32,640 nt of DNA, from the NCBI GenBank assembly GCA_021732845.1, contig JAKFUF010000103.1, positions 1 through 32,640 on the forward strand. The letters run 5' to 3'. Below are positions 1-7,672 of this stretch, piece after piece. The number at the start of each line of letters is the position of its first letter. The first letter of the stretch is position 1. The translations under genes were made by a program, and so were the position numbers. Under the pieces are notes generated by a model that was not told where the DNA came from, made no database searches, and worked only from the letters and a program-made list of their open reading frames with translations. Origin of the DNA: Planctomycetaceae bacterium. GTDB lineage: Bacteria; Planctomycetota; Planctomycetia; Planctomycetales; Planctomycetaceae.

Positions 1-1
1 G

Positions 2-166
2 AAGGCGCTGACCGACTCGCTCATCAAACATGTGGTGGGGGATCGTCCCGACAGGGTCGAACCCCGGGCAAGAAAACGCCGCCCCAAGCCCTTCCCGAAC
101 TTGACTGAGCCCCGCACCAAGGCCCGACAACGCCTTACACGTCAGCGCGTCGTGCCAAAGCATTAA
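2..166 (+). CDS. IS4-type transposase, C-terminal end (cut by window edge)
   Basis: The open frame enters from the left edge and stops with TAA at 164-166, giving the last 54 residues. They are very basic, with a tail reading VVGDRPDRVEPRARKRRPK followed by another Arg/Lys-rich stretch. I recognise this ending as typical of IS4-family (DDE) transposases that are abundant in planctomycetes. The catalytic residues lie outside the window, so I cannot say whether the enzyme is intact. The right terminal inverted repeat would be expected within about 50 bases after the stop, but cannot be defined without the left end. What follows is a 5'-truncated gene remnant, which fits an insertion into an older gene. 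Confidence 0.6.
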   Translation, partial: KALTDSLIKHVVGDRPDRVEPRARKRRPKPFPNLTEPRTKARQRLTRQRVVPKH

Positions 167-264
167 CCCCCCATAAGATCGGTCCGATTAAGTGCCATTC
201 GACTGAAGTCGACATTGCGGACGGCGTTGCTCCTCAAAGCGATGTCGACAGCGAGGGAAAGTCG

Positions 265-720
265 GTGCTGTTGCCCAAGTCTGACCAACGCGTTCTAACG
301 CGCGGTAACGCGTTTTGGCTCCTAGATTCATTCACATCGGTTAGCCATCGCGCAAGCAAAATCCCCTGTTATTGGACGCTGTGGAACTTGAAGACCCTGC
401 GCGGCACCGCTCTGCCGCTGGAGGACAACGACACCCCTCATTTCTCCATGAACAGCGCGGGCCTGGTGTGCCTCTCCGGTGATCGCCGCGCGCTCGTGTT
501 CGATCCAGACAGCGAGGAGCGGATTCCCATCTGCGAGATTGTGGCCGATGACAACTGGTACGGCGTCCAGTTCGTGGATGAACAGGAACTGCTGACGGAT
601 GCTCGCAACACGTTGCGTCGGTACTCAATTCCGGCAGGTGACGTGGTGCAGCCCATTGGCAATGTCGAGCCGGTTGGAGCGAGGCATATCGTCGACCATG
701 CAAATGGTTCAGACGAGGGG
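265..720 (+). pseudogene. Truncated WD40/beta-propeller-like gene remnant
   Basis: The frame is open from before 265, where a GTG could serve as start but has no convincing ribosome-binding site. Up to about 660-720 its third codon positions are rich in G/C, as in a real gene. The protein has short alternating hydrophobic strands with Asp/Gly turns (for example TLWNLKTLRGTALPLEDND and ALVFDPDSEERIPICEI), resembling the WD40-like tails of planctomycete protein kinases. It has no stop of its own. The frame runs on into the antisense of a kinase fragment, so the 3' end is lost, and the 5' end is probably lost at the IS4 element. The WD40 assignment is an inference from pattern only. Confidence 0.35.
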
Positions 721-751
721 TCGGGTGTTCAAATTTCAAAATTGGCCTGTC

Positions 752-955
752 TAGGAGCAACTCGTACATCACCACGCCAAGACTGTACTGGTCGCTGCGC
801 GGACCGATCCCGTCCAAATCGCCGCAGGCCTGCTCGGGGGCATATAAGCGGGCGTCCCCAACAAGTCACCGTCCGCCGTCATGGTGCTGATGGAAACATT
901 GTCCCCCAGCCGCTTCGCCAGCCCGAAGTCCATCACGCGCGGCTCATCCATTCCA
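752..955 (-). pseudogene. Ser/Thr protein kinase fragment with a frameshift
   Basis: Read on the minus strand, this holds a kinase activation segment: VMDFGLAKRL (the DFG motif), then GDLLGTPAYMP. After a one-base slip it continues in another frame with EQACGDLDGIGPRSDQYSLG and VVMYELL, subdomains VIII-IX of the kinase fold. The slip lies in the run of five G at 836-840, where intact relatives need six bases between the Met and Glu codons of AYMSPEQ. N-lobe, catalytic loop and C-lobe end are all missing, so this is a decayed fragment. It lies head to tail with the intact kinase immediately to its right and is probably the leftover of a paralogue. Confidence 0.7.
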
Positions 956-1006
956 GTCGCTATCGGTCCGCGGAGCCGGCCCGCCGCGCCGGCTCCTGTC
1001 CAATTC

Positions 1007-3343
1007 TCAATGGGATGGCGGCGTGGCTGGAATCAGGGCCATGCGAAAGCCCACGGTGCCATTCCGTTCCGTCGGAGAGACGGCTCGCCGGCTCGCCGAC
1101 CAGCAATCCCAGGGCCAACTGAACCAGCAGCCGCCGCGGCAGACCCGGAGGGAGCCCGGAGACCATGGACATTCTGGATCTATGGCGGTTTTTTCCGCGA
1201 ACTGCTGGTAATACGCAGGATCATACCCGTCCTGCACCCATTCGAGGGCATTCCCATGCATGTCGTACAACCCAAATGGGTTCGTCCGCAGCTCGCCCAC
1301 CGCGTGCGTTTGGCGGCCGGCATTTGTCAGGTTCCACCCCGCCCGCTGCAGATCGTCGTCCGTGTCGCCAGTGCAATACCGCGATGCGGTGCCCGCCCGG
1401 CAGGCGAACTCCCATTCCGCTTCCGTCGGCAAGCGGTAACCGGTCCCTTCCAGCGGCGTGACGGTTTCACCCGACCGGAAATAAAATGGCTTCAGGTTTT
1501 CCTGGTGGCTCAGCTTGATGCAATAATCCGCCGCATCATTCCAATTCACGGTTTCCACTGGATGCGTGGCTGTCCCTTGGTTCGCCACCACCTCCTTTCC
1601 CAATCCCGTCGGCGCGAATTGCGACGGGTTGGTTTTCATCACCGCCTCCCATCCCTGCTGCGTCACCTCATGCACGCTCAGGTAAATCGCCTGGGTCAGC
1701 ACGACCTTGTGTCGCGGCCCTTCGCGACTGATGGTCGCCTGCCAAATCTTGTCGTCCCCGGTGTGCTTCAGCGCGGCGTCAATCTCTTCCGGTGTGGAGC
1801 CCATCATGAATTCACCGGGTGGAATCAGCCGGAACCTCATGCCGACGGAGTTGGTGTACTCGACCGGCAGCTTCAGATACGCGGCCCATTCTGCCTGATG
1901 GTTCTTGGCCTGTGCGGCATCGAATGGGGCGATCGCGGGCCGGGGCGCGTCGGCAGGCCAGCCCTGCCATGTCGTGACCGCATGGCCGGGCTTGGTTTCC
2001 TCGCGCGTCACTTCTATTTTGGCGTCGTCCTCCGCCTTAATGACCACCTTGCTCCCGTCACGGTTGGTGATCGTGATGATGATCACCCCCAGCAGCAGGA
2101 CCGCGCCGAACCCGCCCCAGGCGAATGGCGACATCCACCACGCAGGCCGCGGTGGCTTCTTCTGGCCCGACCTCGACCGGCCGCGGGGCTCAGCTTGAAT
2201 GACTGGAGCCAGCTTCGGGACGGTGTTCTCCGCCACGGGCGCGTCTTTCACCGCAGCCACGGGGGCGGTGGGCGTCGCGGTGGGGCTCTCCGCCGGCTTG
2301 AGAGAACTGGCCAGATCCCTGGCGACCTCCTCCATCGTCGCATACCGGTCGGAGACCTGCTTCGCCATCATCTTCAGGCAGATCTGCTCCAGGCGGGGGT
2401 TCAGCCCCTCCCTCAAGATGGTCGGCTTGGGCGGGTCCTTGGATCCGATCTGCGTCAAGATCGACAGCAGGCTGCCCTCGAATGGACGCCGCTGGGTCAG
2501 CATCTCGTAGAAAATCACGCCCAGGCTGTAAACGTCCGTCGGCGGTCCCAGGACCGCGATTCCTTCCACCTGTTCGGGCGACATGTAGGCCGGCGTCCCC
2601 ACGATCGAGCCGGTCTTGGTGAGGTGTTCCTCCTCGCCGTTGGTCTTGCGGGCCAGGCCGAAATCCATCACCACCGGTTCGCCCTTCTTGTCGATCATGA
2701 TGTTCGCGGGCTTTAAGTCACGGTGAATGATGCCGCCCTTGTGAGCCTCGCCCAACCCCGCCGCCAGCTTGCGGATCGTGGAGACGATCTGCTTTTCCGC
2801 CAAGAGCTTGGTGGGGGTGATGAAATCTTTTAAGGGGCCCTCAATGAACGCCATCGTGATGTAGCACTGCCCGTCGATTTCACCGACGTCGTACACCGGG
2901 CAGATGTAGGCGTTGCGCAGATTGGCCGCCGCCCGGGCTTCACGGAAGAACCGCTCGATGACTTCGCGGCCTTCCGCGGCGTCGAGCTTGGGGATCTTGA
3001 GGGCGATCTTGCGGTCGAGCTGCGTGTCGTAGGCCAGATACACCGCCCCCATTGCCCCTTCGCCCAGCACCTTGTCGATCCGGTACCGGCCAAACGACTT
3101 TGGCATCGCCTTGGAGACAATGTTGCCCGTGTCGCCGGACAGGCTGAACGCGGAACCTGCCGGGTCCGTGGCCTGCCGCCCGCCTGGTCCCGCCCGCGTC
3201 TCGGCGCTGGCATCGGTGGCTTCGCGGGCCGTCAGCAGCGTCGCATCGGGCGACAACGTCGACTTCGAGACTTCCGGGCCAGCAATCGAACCACCAGACG
3301 GACCCGGCTGTGCCGCGACCGCTTCGCCGGGTGTTTCGGTCAT
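1007..3343 (-). CDS. Membrane Ser/Thr protein kinase with C-terminal FGE-sulfatase-like domain
   Basis: A 778-residue protein if read from the ATG at 3341-3343; a TTG 13 codons upstream is also open, but neither has a clear ribosome-binding site. Residues 1-82 are a low-complexity tail. Residues 85-345 are a Hanks-type kinase with glycine loop GEGAMG (94-99), Lys116, catalytic HRDLKPAN (207 on), DFG (227-229) and a GTPAYMSPEQ P+1 loop, so it should be active. One membrane helix lies at about 409-426. The C-terminal part, from about residue 497, is an FGE/SUMF1-like domain (PPGEFMMGS, YRLPTEAEWEFACRAG, GNALEWVQDGYD, CRGGCW). Kinase in the cytoplasm with the FGE-like domain outside suggests a receptor kinase. 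The ligand is unknown, and formylglycine activity is not implied. Confidence 0.9.
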   Translation of the reverse strand: MTETPGEAVAAQPGPSGGSIAGPEVSKSTLSPDATLLTAREATDASAETRAGPGGRQATDPAGSAFSLSGDTGNIVSKAMPKSFGRYRIDKVLGEGAMGAVYLAYDTQLDRKIALKIPKLDAAEGREVIERFFREARAAANLRNAYICPVYDVGEIDGQCYITMAFIEGPLKDFITPTKLLAEKQIVSTIRKLAAGLGEAHKGGIIHRDLKPANIMIDKKGEPVVMDFGLARKTNGEEEHLTKTGSIVGTPAYMSPEQVEGIAVLGPPTDVYSLGVIFYEMLTQRRPFEGSLLSILTQIGSKDPPKPTILREGLNPRLEQICLKMMAKQVSDRYATMEEVARDLASSLKPAESPTATPTAPVAAVKDAPVAENTVPKLAPVIQAEPRGRSRSGQKKPPRPAWWMSPFAWGGFGAVLLLGVIIITITNRDGSKVVIKAEDDAKIEVTREETKPGHAVTTWQGWPADAPRPAIAPFDAAQAKNHQAEWAAYLKLPVEYTNSVGMRFRLIPPGEFMMGSTPEEIDAALKHTGDDKIWQATISREGPRHKVVLTQAIYLSVHEVTQQGWEAVMKTNPSQFAPTGLGKEVVANQGTATHPVETVNWNDAADYCIKLSHQENLKPFYFRSGETVTPLEGTGYRLPTEAEWEFACRAGTASRYCTGDTDDDLQRAGWNLTNAGRQTHAVGELRTNPFGLYDMHGNALEWVQDGYDPAYYQQFAEKTAIDPECPWSPGSLRVCRGGCWFSWPWDCWSASRRAVSPTERNGTVGFRMALIPATPPSH

Positions 3344-3798
3344 GATTGAAGTCTGCCAGATGCGGATGAGCGGTTGAGCCAAAACTCACGGAACGCCTCG
3401 TCCAACAATCTTATCCATTTGATCAGCGGCAACAATGATCGGATTCAACGCCCTGTCTGAAGAGTCTGTCGAAGGTTGCCAGCCAGTGTGAATGTGAGAG
3501 GACCTTCCTCGCGGGAGTGTCATTCGGCCGAAAACACTGGCAAAGCCAGTGGCACACTCTTCCAAATGCAAGTTTCGCTCATTCCACCTGTGCCACACCA
3601 GCCGCGGACGCCTGTCGAACGGTGAGATTGCCCTGGCGTTGTCAGCCACGAACCGGATGGGCGACAAGTCCTTCGGCTCCGCCACGCTGCGGCCGAAGTA
3701 TTGAGCCACGGGTTGCCCGACGAAGTACGATGGTGGGCATGGTGAGTGGCAGGGCTTGAGCTACAGCTTGAAGAGCAGGGGGCCACGGAATGAACACG

Positions 3799-3846
3799 GA
3801 TGAAACACGGATATTACGAAATGCCTCGAAAAATCCGTGTTTCATC
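3799..3846. repeat. 14-bp perfect inverted repeat, 20-nt loop
   Basis: GATGAAACACGGAT at 3799-3812 pairs perfectly with 3833-3846. The word resembles the reiterated 'cacggat' and 'cacgaat' words used in other hairpins of this window. Confidence 0.75.
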
Positions 3847-3856
3847 TGTGTCTCAT

Positions 3857-3883
3857 CCTCACCGGCAAGTGCCGCCGGTGAGG
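3857..3883. terminator. Strong hairpin downstream of the ferredoxin-like fragment
   Basis: CCTCACCGGC (3857-3866) pairs perfectly with GCCGGTGAGG (3874-3883) around a 7-nt loop. It lies about 70 bases downstream of the minus-strand fragment at 3954-4273. It has no U-tract, so a terminator role is only possible. Confidence 0.35.
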
Positions 3884-3953
3884 AGAGCAAGTTGCTGGCG
3901 GAACGGCCCCGCCTTCCGCTCGGCCGTCCGCCACAGCCCACTGAAAATTCCCG

Positions 3954-4273
3954 TCATCCGTACAGCTTGGCCCAGAACTTTTCGGCGCTGGGGCGTTCCA
4001 GGCAGTCGTGCGGACAGGCGCGTTCGCACATGGGGCCGGGGGCACCTGGCACAGACTCGCACTGGTCGCAGGTGATCGCCTTGCGGGCCTGCTTGCGGCC
4101 GGTGGTGTCCTCGACCATCTGGATGTTGCCGAAGGGGCAGTTGTGCGAACACTGGCCGCAGCCGACGCAGGCCTGGGTGTCGATGCGGATGCCCAAACCA
4201 CCGGAGGAATCGCGGTGGATGGCGTCGGTCGGACAGCCGACGAGGCATAGCGGGTCGTGGCACGAACGGCAGG
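3954..4273 (-). pseudogene. Truncated duplicate of a ferredoxin-like C-terminal domain
   Basis: This 320-bp stretch aligns without gaps to 5058-5377, the end of the large Fe-S/cNMP gene, including the stop codon. By eye I count five differences (at 3957, 3960, 4146, 4248 and 4251), and all five are synonymous. It encodes the last ~105 residues, retaining twelve cysteines of three of the four C-terminal [4Fe-4S] motifs (CRSCHDPLCLVGC, CVGCGQCSHNC, CDQC...CERAC). The frame begins with a TTG at 4293-4295 directly after an in-frame stop, so it has no normal start. It is either a dead fragment or a short ferredoxin using a non-canonical start. The lack of amino-acid changes is the odd point. Confidence 0.75.
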
Positions 4274-4370
4274 GGGGCAAATCTGAAAGTGACAAACCTC
4301 AGCCTGAAAGCACCCATTGATTAGCCGTCGCGCGAGCCGAAGGGCGACAACGTCGAAGGGATCCGCCCAA

Positions 4371-4436
4371 AGTTGCCGAGTCACTCCCTGACTCGATTCC
4401 GGTCACGGAGTGACAGGGCAACTTTGTAGTTGCCCT
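4371..4436. repeat. Two overlapping, mutually exclusive hairpins
   Basis: The first is a 22-nt imperfect inverted repeat (4371-4392 with 4402-4423; three mismatches, 9-nt loop) built on the word GAGTCACTCC/GGAGTGACTC, also found in the tandem repeats at 20481-21345. The second is a perfect 9-bp stem (4415-4423 with 4428-4436, loop TTGT). The two share 4415-4423, so only one can form at a time. Confidence 0.65.
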
Positions 4437-4505
4437 CAACGGTTCGCCCGGCTCCTCGCATGGATTCGCTCAAGTGTCGCGATGGAATGTTCATGGCCCA
4501 CAGAT

Positions 4506-4535
4506 CGTTCTGGCCAGGTGCTCCCGGCCAGAACG
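4506..4535 (-). terminator. 10-bp hairpin just after the zinc-ribbon gene
   Basis: CGTTCTGGCC (4506-4515) pairs perfectly with GGCCAGAACG (4526-4535) around a 10-nt loop. It starts three bases past the stop of the minus-strand gene ending at 4539. No U-tract follows, so it may be a 3'-end stabiliser or a weak terminator. Confidence 0.45.
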
Positions 4536-4538
4536 TGC

Positions 4539-4883
4539 TCATTCCAAGAAAATGTCCACATCGGAACGCGGCCTCTTGCAAGACAGGCAGCTGTCGCAGC
4601 CGGAGGCGTTTTTGTTTCCGCAGCCGGTGCAAGTCCAGGGTGCCGTCGCCTTTTCAAACTCTTCTCGAGTCAGATCAAGCACGTCGGGGGAGTACTCGCT
4701 TTGGCAGTCGTCGCAGCGGACGTATTCCCCGAGGGTTTCCAGCGGAAAGAGGGGGATGAAGTACAGGGTGAAATATCGCGAGACGCGAACAATCGAGCAG
4801 CCGGTTTCCTCCCTGCATTTCGGGCAGAAAAACTCCGAACTGTCAACGGTTTTTTCCTTCCCGGTCGACCCCCAGATGATCAT
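4539..4883 (-). CDS. Double zinc-ribbon protein, small, cytoplasmic
   Basis: A 114-residue protein from the ATG at 4881-4883, preceded by GGAAGGAA at good spacing. A TTG 16 codons upstream is less likely. The N-terminal ribbon is FFCPKC ... RCDDC, and between the two halves sits a hydrophobic strand pair, RYFTLYFIPLFPLETLGEYV. A second ribbon at the C-terminus has CTGC, CDSC and a further Cys in LSCKRPR. This is the layout of zinc-ribbon proteins often annotated only by domain; no enzymatic function is known to me. The gene is separated from the upstream Fe-S gene by a terminator, so it probably has its own promoter within 4884-4959. The motif IPLFPLET recurs in the membrane protein at 9721-10206. 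Confidence 0.8.
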   Translation of the reverse strand: MIIWGSTGKEKTVDSSEFFCPKCREETGCSIVRVSRYFTLYFIPLFPLETLGEYVRCDDCQSEYSPDVLDLTREEFEKATAPWTCTGCGNKNASGCDSCLSCKRPRSDVDIFLE

Positions 4884-4959
4884 CGGGTTCCTTCCAAGAC
4901 ATGGTTTGCAATTGCCATCAAGAATGAACAAACCTCATGCCATGTCGGATGGCTTCGCC

Positions 4960-4990
4960 TAAAAACGATTTCCGACCCCACGGGAAATCG
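4960..4990 (-). terminator. Intrinsic terminator of the Fe-S/cNMP gene
   Basis: On the minus strand CGATTTCC (complement of 4983-4990) pairs with GGAAATCG (complement of 4966-4973) and is followed directly by TTTTTA (4960-4965). It lies 68 bases after the stop of the gene ending at 5058. Confidence 0.7.
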
Positions 4991-5017
4991 CAATCAGGCT
5001 GCAGGCCGATCGCAAGG

Positions 5018-5040
5018 TCCATGCAGCCACACTGCATGGA
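5018..5040. repeat. 9-bp perfect hairpin in the 3' region of the Fe-S/cNMP gene
   Basis: TCCATGCAG (5018-5026) pairs with CTGCATGGA (5032-5040) around a 5-nt loop, between the stop codon and the intrinsic terminator. Confidence 0.6.
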
Positions 5041-5057
5041 CCCCGCCCGTCGGGCGC

Positions 5058-7535
5058 TCACCCATACAGCTTGGCCCAGAACTTTTCGGCGCTGGGGCGT
5101 TCCAGGCAGTCGTGCGGACAGGCGCGTTCGCACATGGGGCCGGGGGCACCTGGCACAGACTCGCACTGGTCGCAGGTGATCGCCTTGCGGGCCTGCTTGC
5201 GGCCGGTGGTGTCCTCGACCATCTGGATGTTGCCGAAGGGGCAGTTGTGGGAACACTGGCCGCAGCCGACGCAGGCCTGGGTGTCGATGCGGATGCCCAA
5301 ACCACCGGAGGAATCGCGGTGGATGGCGTCGGTCGGACAGCCGACGAGGCACAGTGGGTCGTGGCACGAACGGCAGGCGGAGGCGATGAGGAAGTTTTCG
5401 AAGCGGGAGCCGTCGCGGATCAGCCGGTTGTGGCCGTCGTGCGACTGGGCACAGGCCTTGGTGCATTCATCGCAGCGGGTGCAGGCTTCGAGGTCGATGA
5501 CCAGCAGTTGCTGGCCCTGATACAGGCCCAGTTCGAGGAACGCGCGGAGCGGCTGCTCCTGCTTGCTCTTGATCTTGGCGTTGTTCTGCAGAATGACCAA
5601 CGCCTGCCGTTCGAGGGTCTCGCGAATGTCGGCGTTCTTCTGCAGCAGGTCGCGGAAGTCGACGCCCTTGATGCGGACGAGTTCGACGTGGTCCAGCGCA
5701 CTGCAACTGGCGGTGCGGCGGCCGGCGGCGAAGGCGGGATACTGGTTCAGAATCTTGGGCGAAATGCTGGACACCAGGGCGATTTCGCCGAAGTACCGGC
5801 CGGGCCGCATGTAGTCCAGCACCACCTCGCGGTTGAGGTCGTTGCGGTAGACTTTGACGTTTCCGATCCGCACCATGTAGAAGTCGTCGGCCCGCTCGCC
5901 CTCTTTGCAGATCATGGTATTGGGGTCGGCGGTGAGCACGTCGGCCCGGCTGCGGAAGAAGTCCACGCAGCGTTTCCGCTGTTCGGCGTTGAGCGTGTCG
6001 AACAGGTTGGCGGGAGCCTCGGTGCCTTCCTTCGGCGGGGCAAACGTATCCGAGATCGCGCGGGCCCGGTAGATGTCCTGCAACAGATCGCGCGTCGCGC
6101 GGGTCCGCTGCATGTTGTGCAGCACGTTGCGGGGAAACTCCAGCACTTCGCACAGCCCGGTGGCGATCACCGCCGCGCCGCGGGGCTGGTTGTTCATGCA
6201 GGCCATTTCGCCGAGGATCACGTCGCTCTGATCGCAGAAGGCGTCTGGCCGTCCGGCCCGGGTGATCTTGAACGTGCCCGACACCAGATCCCAGGCGGTC
6301 GAGCCGTTTTCACCCTGTTCGCACAGGATGTCGCCATCCTTGAGTTTCAGGCGATACACGGTGCCTTCGACCCAGCGGAGGAACGAGAAGGGCAGAGACC
6401 GGAACAAGGGCCGCTTCATCAGGTCTTCGGCGGTCACCGGTTCGCGGACGCCGCGGTTGGCCTGCTGCTGCGGGGTCTTCTTGACCGCCTTGCGGAAGGT
6501 GAGGGCCCCGGTGGGGCAGGAGATCATGCATTCGCTGCAGGCGACGCAGTCCGACTCGCCCATGGGGGAGTTGAAGTCGAAGCCGATGGCCGCCTTCTGG
6601 CCCTTGCCCGTCCGGCCGATGACCTTGAACGGTCGCACGTCATTGCAGGCGCGGACACAACGGTTGCAGAGGATGCAACTGTTGTGGTCCACCAGCGTCA
6701 CGCGGCTTGACCAGTCGATCCGCTGGGTGTCGAACGCACGCGGAATGAACCGGGTTTCCTTGACGCCCAACTGGCGGGCGACGGTCAGCAGTTCGTTGTG
6801 GAAGCGGTGTTCGCGGTCTTTTTCGTCCTCGATCACGTCGCGGATCGTGGTGTAGACCTCTTCACCCTGGTAGATCGCGGATTTGGCCTCGCCGGCTTCG
6901 AGCGTCTTCTTCCAGGCGATGGCCCGCTTCTCGGCCGGGTGCAGGTTGCGGGCAACCAGCATTTCCGCCAGCACGCTGACCGACGACTTGATGTTTTCGC
7001 CGCGTTTGCTGACGGTGTTGATCGTCTGGACCACCATGCCGTCGCGCACCAGGTGCTGGCACGAAGGGAACAGCTTGCGGCCCCACTTGATCGTGCCGTC
7101 TTTTTGCTTCGCGCCAATGTCCACCATGCATATGCGGCAGACACCAATCGGCTTCATGTGCTCCTGGTGGCACAGCACCGGGAGGCGGCTGGGGATGGGG
7201 ATGGGATTGGGATCCCGGCGCTCTTCCACCCGCCGGTCTTCCTGCCGGCCGATTTCGGCGATCATCCGCAGGTGGGCGTCATAGATGGTGGTATTGCGGG
7301 GGATGGTCTCGTTGTTGGCATCCCGCAGGATGTTCCCCTGCGCGTCCGTCGTGGGAACGGCACGGGGGATGGTCACCTCGTGGCTCTTGACCAGCGTCTG
7401 GTCGTCGGTCATCTCCAGGGCGAAGACGATTTTGACCATTTCGTCGTATTGGACGGCGGTGGCCGCCGACACGCGGACCAGCTTGCCTTCGACGTCGCGT
7501 GAAAACAAGGCTTCGTCGTCGTAATTCTCGCTCAC
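5058..7535 (-). CDS. Multi-cluster iron-sulfur protein with two cyclic-nucleotide-binding domains
   Basis: An 825-residue protein from a GTG preceded by AAAGAGGGG. Order of parts: a NuoG/HoxU-like [2Fe-2S] domain (Cys122, 133, 136, 159); a region where NuoG proteins carry the His-Cys3 cluster but here only HP (199-200) remains; two [4Fe-4S] motifs (Cys287-297 and 330-340); two CRP-like cNMP-binding domains (about 376-490 and 511-640), the second with a good phosphate-binding cassette, YFGEIALVSS ... RRTAS; and a HycB-like ferredoxin domain with four Cys4 motifs (685-695, 721-733, 755-765, 788-806). There is no molybdopterin-type domain. Next to a NuoEF fusion it probably carries electrons from NADH to an unknown acceptor, possibly gated by cyclic nucleotide. 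That gating role is inference. Confidence 0.85.
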   Translation of the reverse strand: MSENYDDEALFSRDVEGKLVRVSAATAVQYDEMVKIVFALEMTDDQTLVKSHEVTIPRAVPTTDAQGNILRDANNETIPRNTTIYDAHLRMIAEIGRQEDRRVEERRDPNPIPIPSRLPVLCHQEHMKPIGVCRICMVDIGAKQKDGTIKWGRKLFPSCQHLVRDGMVVQTINTVSKRGENIKSSVSVLAEMLVARNLHPAEKRAIAWKKTLEAGEAKSAIYQGEEVYTTIRDVIEDEKDREHRFHNELLTVARQLGVKETRFIPRAFDTQRIDWSSRVTLVDHNSCILCNRCVRACNDVRPFKVIGRTGKGQKAAIGFDFNSPMGESDCVACSECMISCPTGALTFRKAVKKTPQQQANRGVREPVTAEDLMKRPLFRSLPFSFLRWVEGTVYRLKLKDGDILCEQGENGSTAWDLVSGTFKITRAGRPDAFCDQSDVILGEMACMNNQPRGAAVIATGLCEVLEFPRNVLHNMQRTRATRDLLQDIYRARAISDTFAPPKEGTEAPANLFDTLNAEQRKRCVDFFRSRADVLTADPNTMICKEGERADDFYMVRIGNVKVYRNDLNREVVLDYMRPGRYFGEIALVSSISPKILNQYPAFAAGRRTASCSALDHVELVRIKGVDFRDLLQKNADIRETLERQALVILQNNAKIKSKQEQPLRAFLELGLYQGQQLLVIDLEACTRCDECTKACAQSHDGHNRLIRDGSRFENFLIASACRSCHDPLCLVGCPTDAIHRDSSGGLGIRIDTQACVGCGQCSHNCPFGNIQMVEDTTGRKQARKAITCDQCESVPGAPGPMCERACPHDCLERPSAEKFWAKLYG

Positions 7536-7604
7536 AGCGGCCCCTCTTTGAAATTCCGTTATGACGTTTCACAGAAAGTCGGATCGTCGTTGAGATCACC
7601 TTCT

Positions 7605-7670
7605 GCGGGCGAAGCACCAGTGGATTGTTTGCGGGCGAAGCAGCGGTTCAGTCTCGCGGGCGAAGCAGCG
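7605..7670. repeat. Three imperfect repeats of GCGGGCGAAGCA, ~25-nt period
   Basis: The word GCGGGCGAAGCA occurs at 7605, 7631 and 7656 in the 137-bp gap between the NuoEF fusion and the Fe-S/cNMP gene. The last copy ends just before the stop of NuoEF. The function is unknown. Confidence 0.6.
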
Positions 7671-7672
7671 GG

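Larger units (their letters stand above)
3344..3953. other. Intergenic region with several hairpins, no gene supported
   Basis: No convincing gene is seen. A 107-codon minus-strand frame (3386-3709) lacks family resemblance and a ribosome-binding site. The region carries self-complementary words: a 7-bp stem at 3535-3551 around the phrase CACTGGCAAAGCCAGTG, a 14-bp inverted repeat (3799-3812 with 3833-3846), and a 10-bp stem (3857-3866 with 3874-3883). Confidence 0.6.

Noticed and set aside
3386-3709. 107-codon frame on - after the first kinase
   Set aside because: No family resemblance, no ribosome-binding site, and it overlaps hairpin words typical of the intergenic DNA here.
4410-6710. 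766-codon open frame on + opposite the Fe-S/cNMP gene
   Set aside because: It is a mirror of the strong third-position GC bias of the real minus-strand gene; the translation is Val/Gly/Ala/Asp-rich with no recognisable domain. The same holds for long opposite-strand frames at 881-2716, 7625-9682, 21401-22945, 27264-28625 and 30880-32571.
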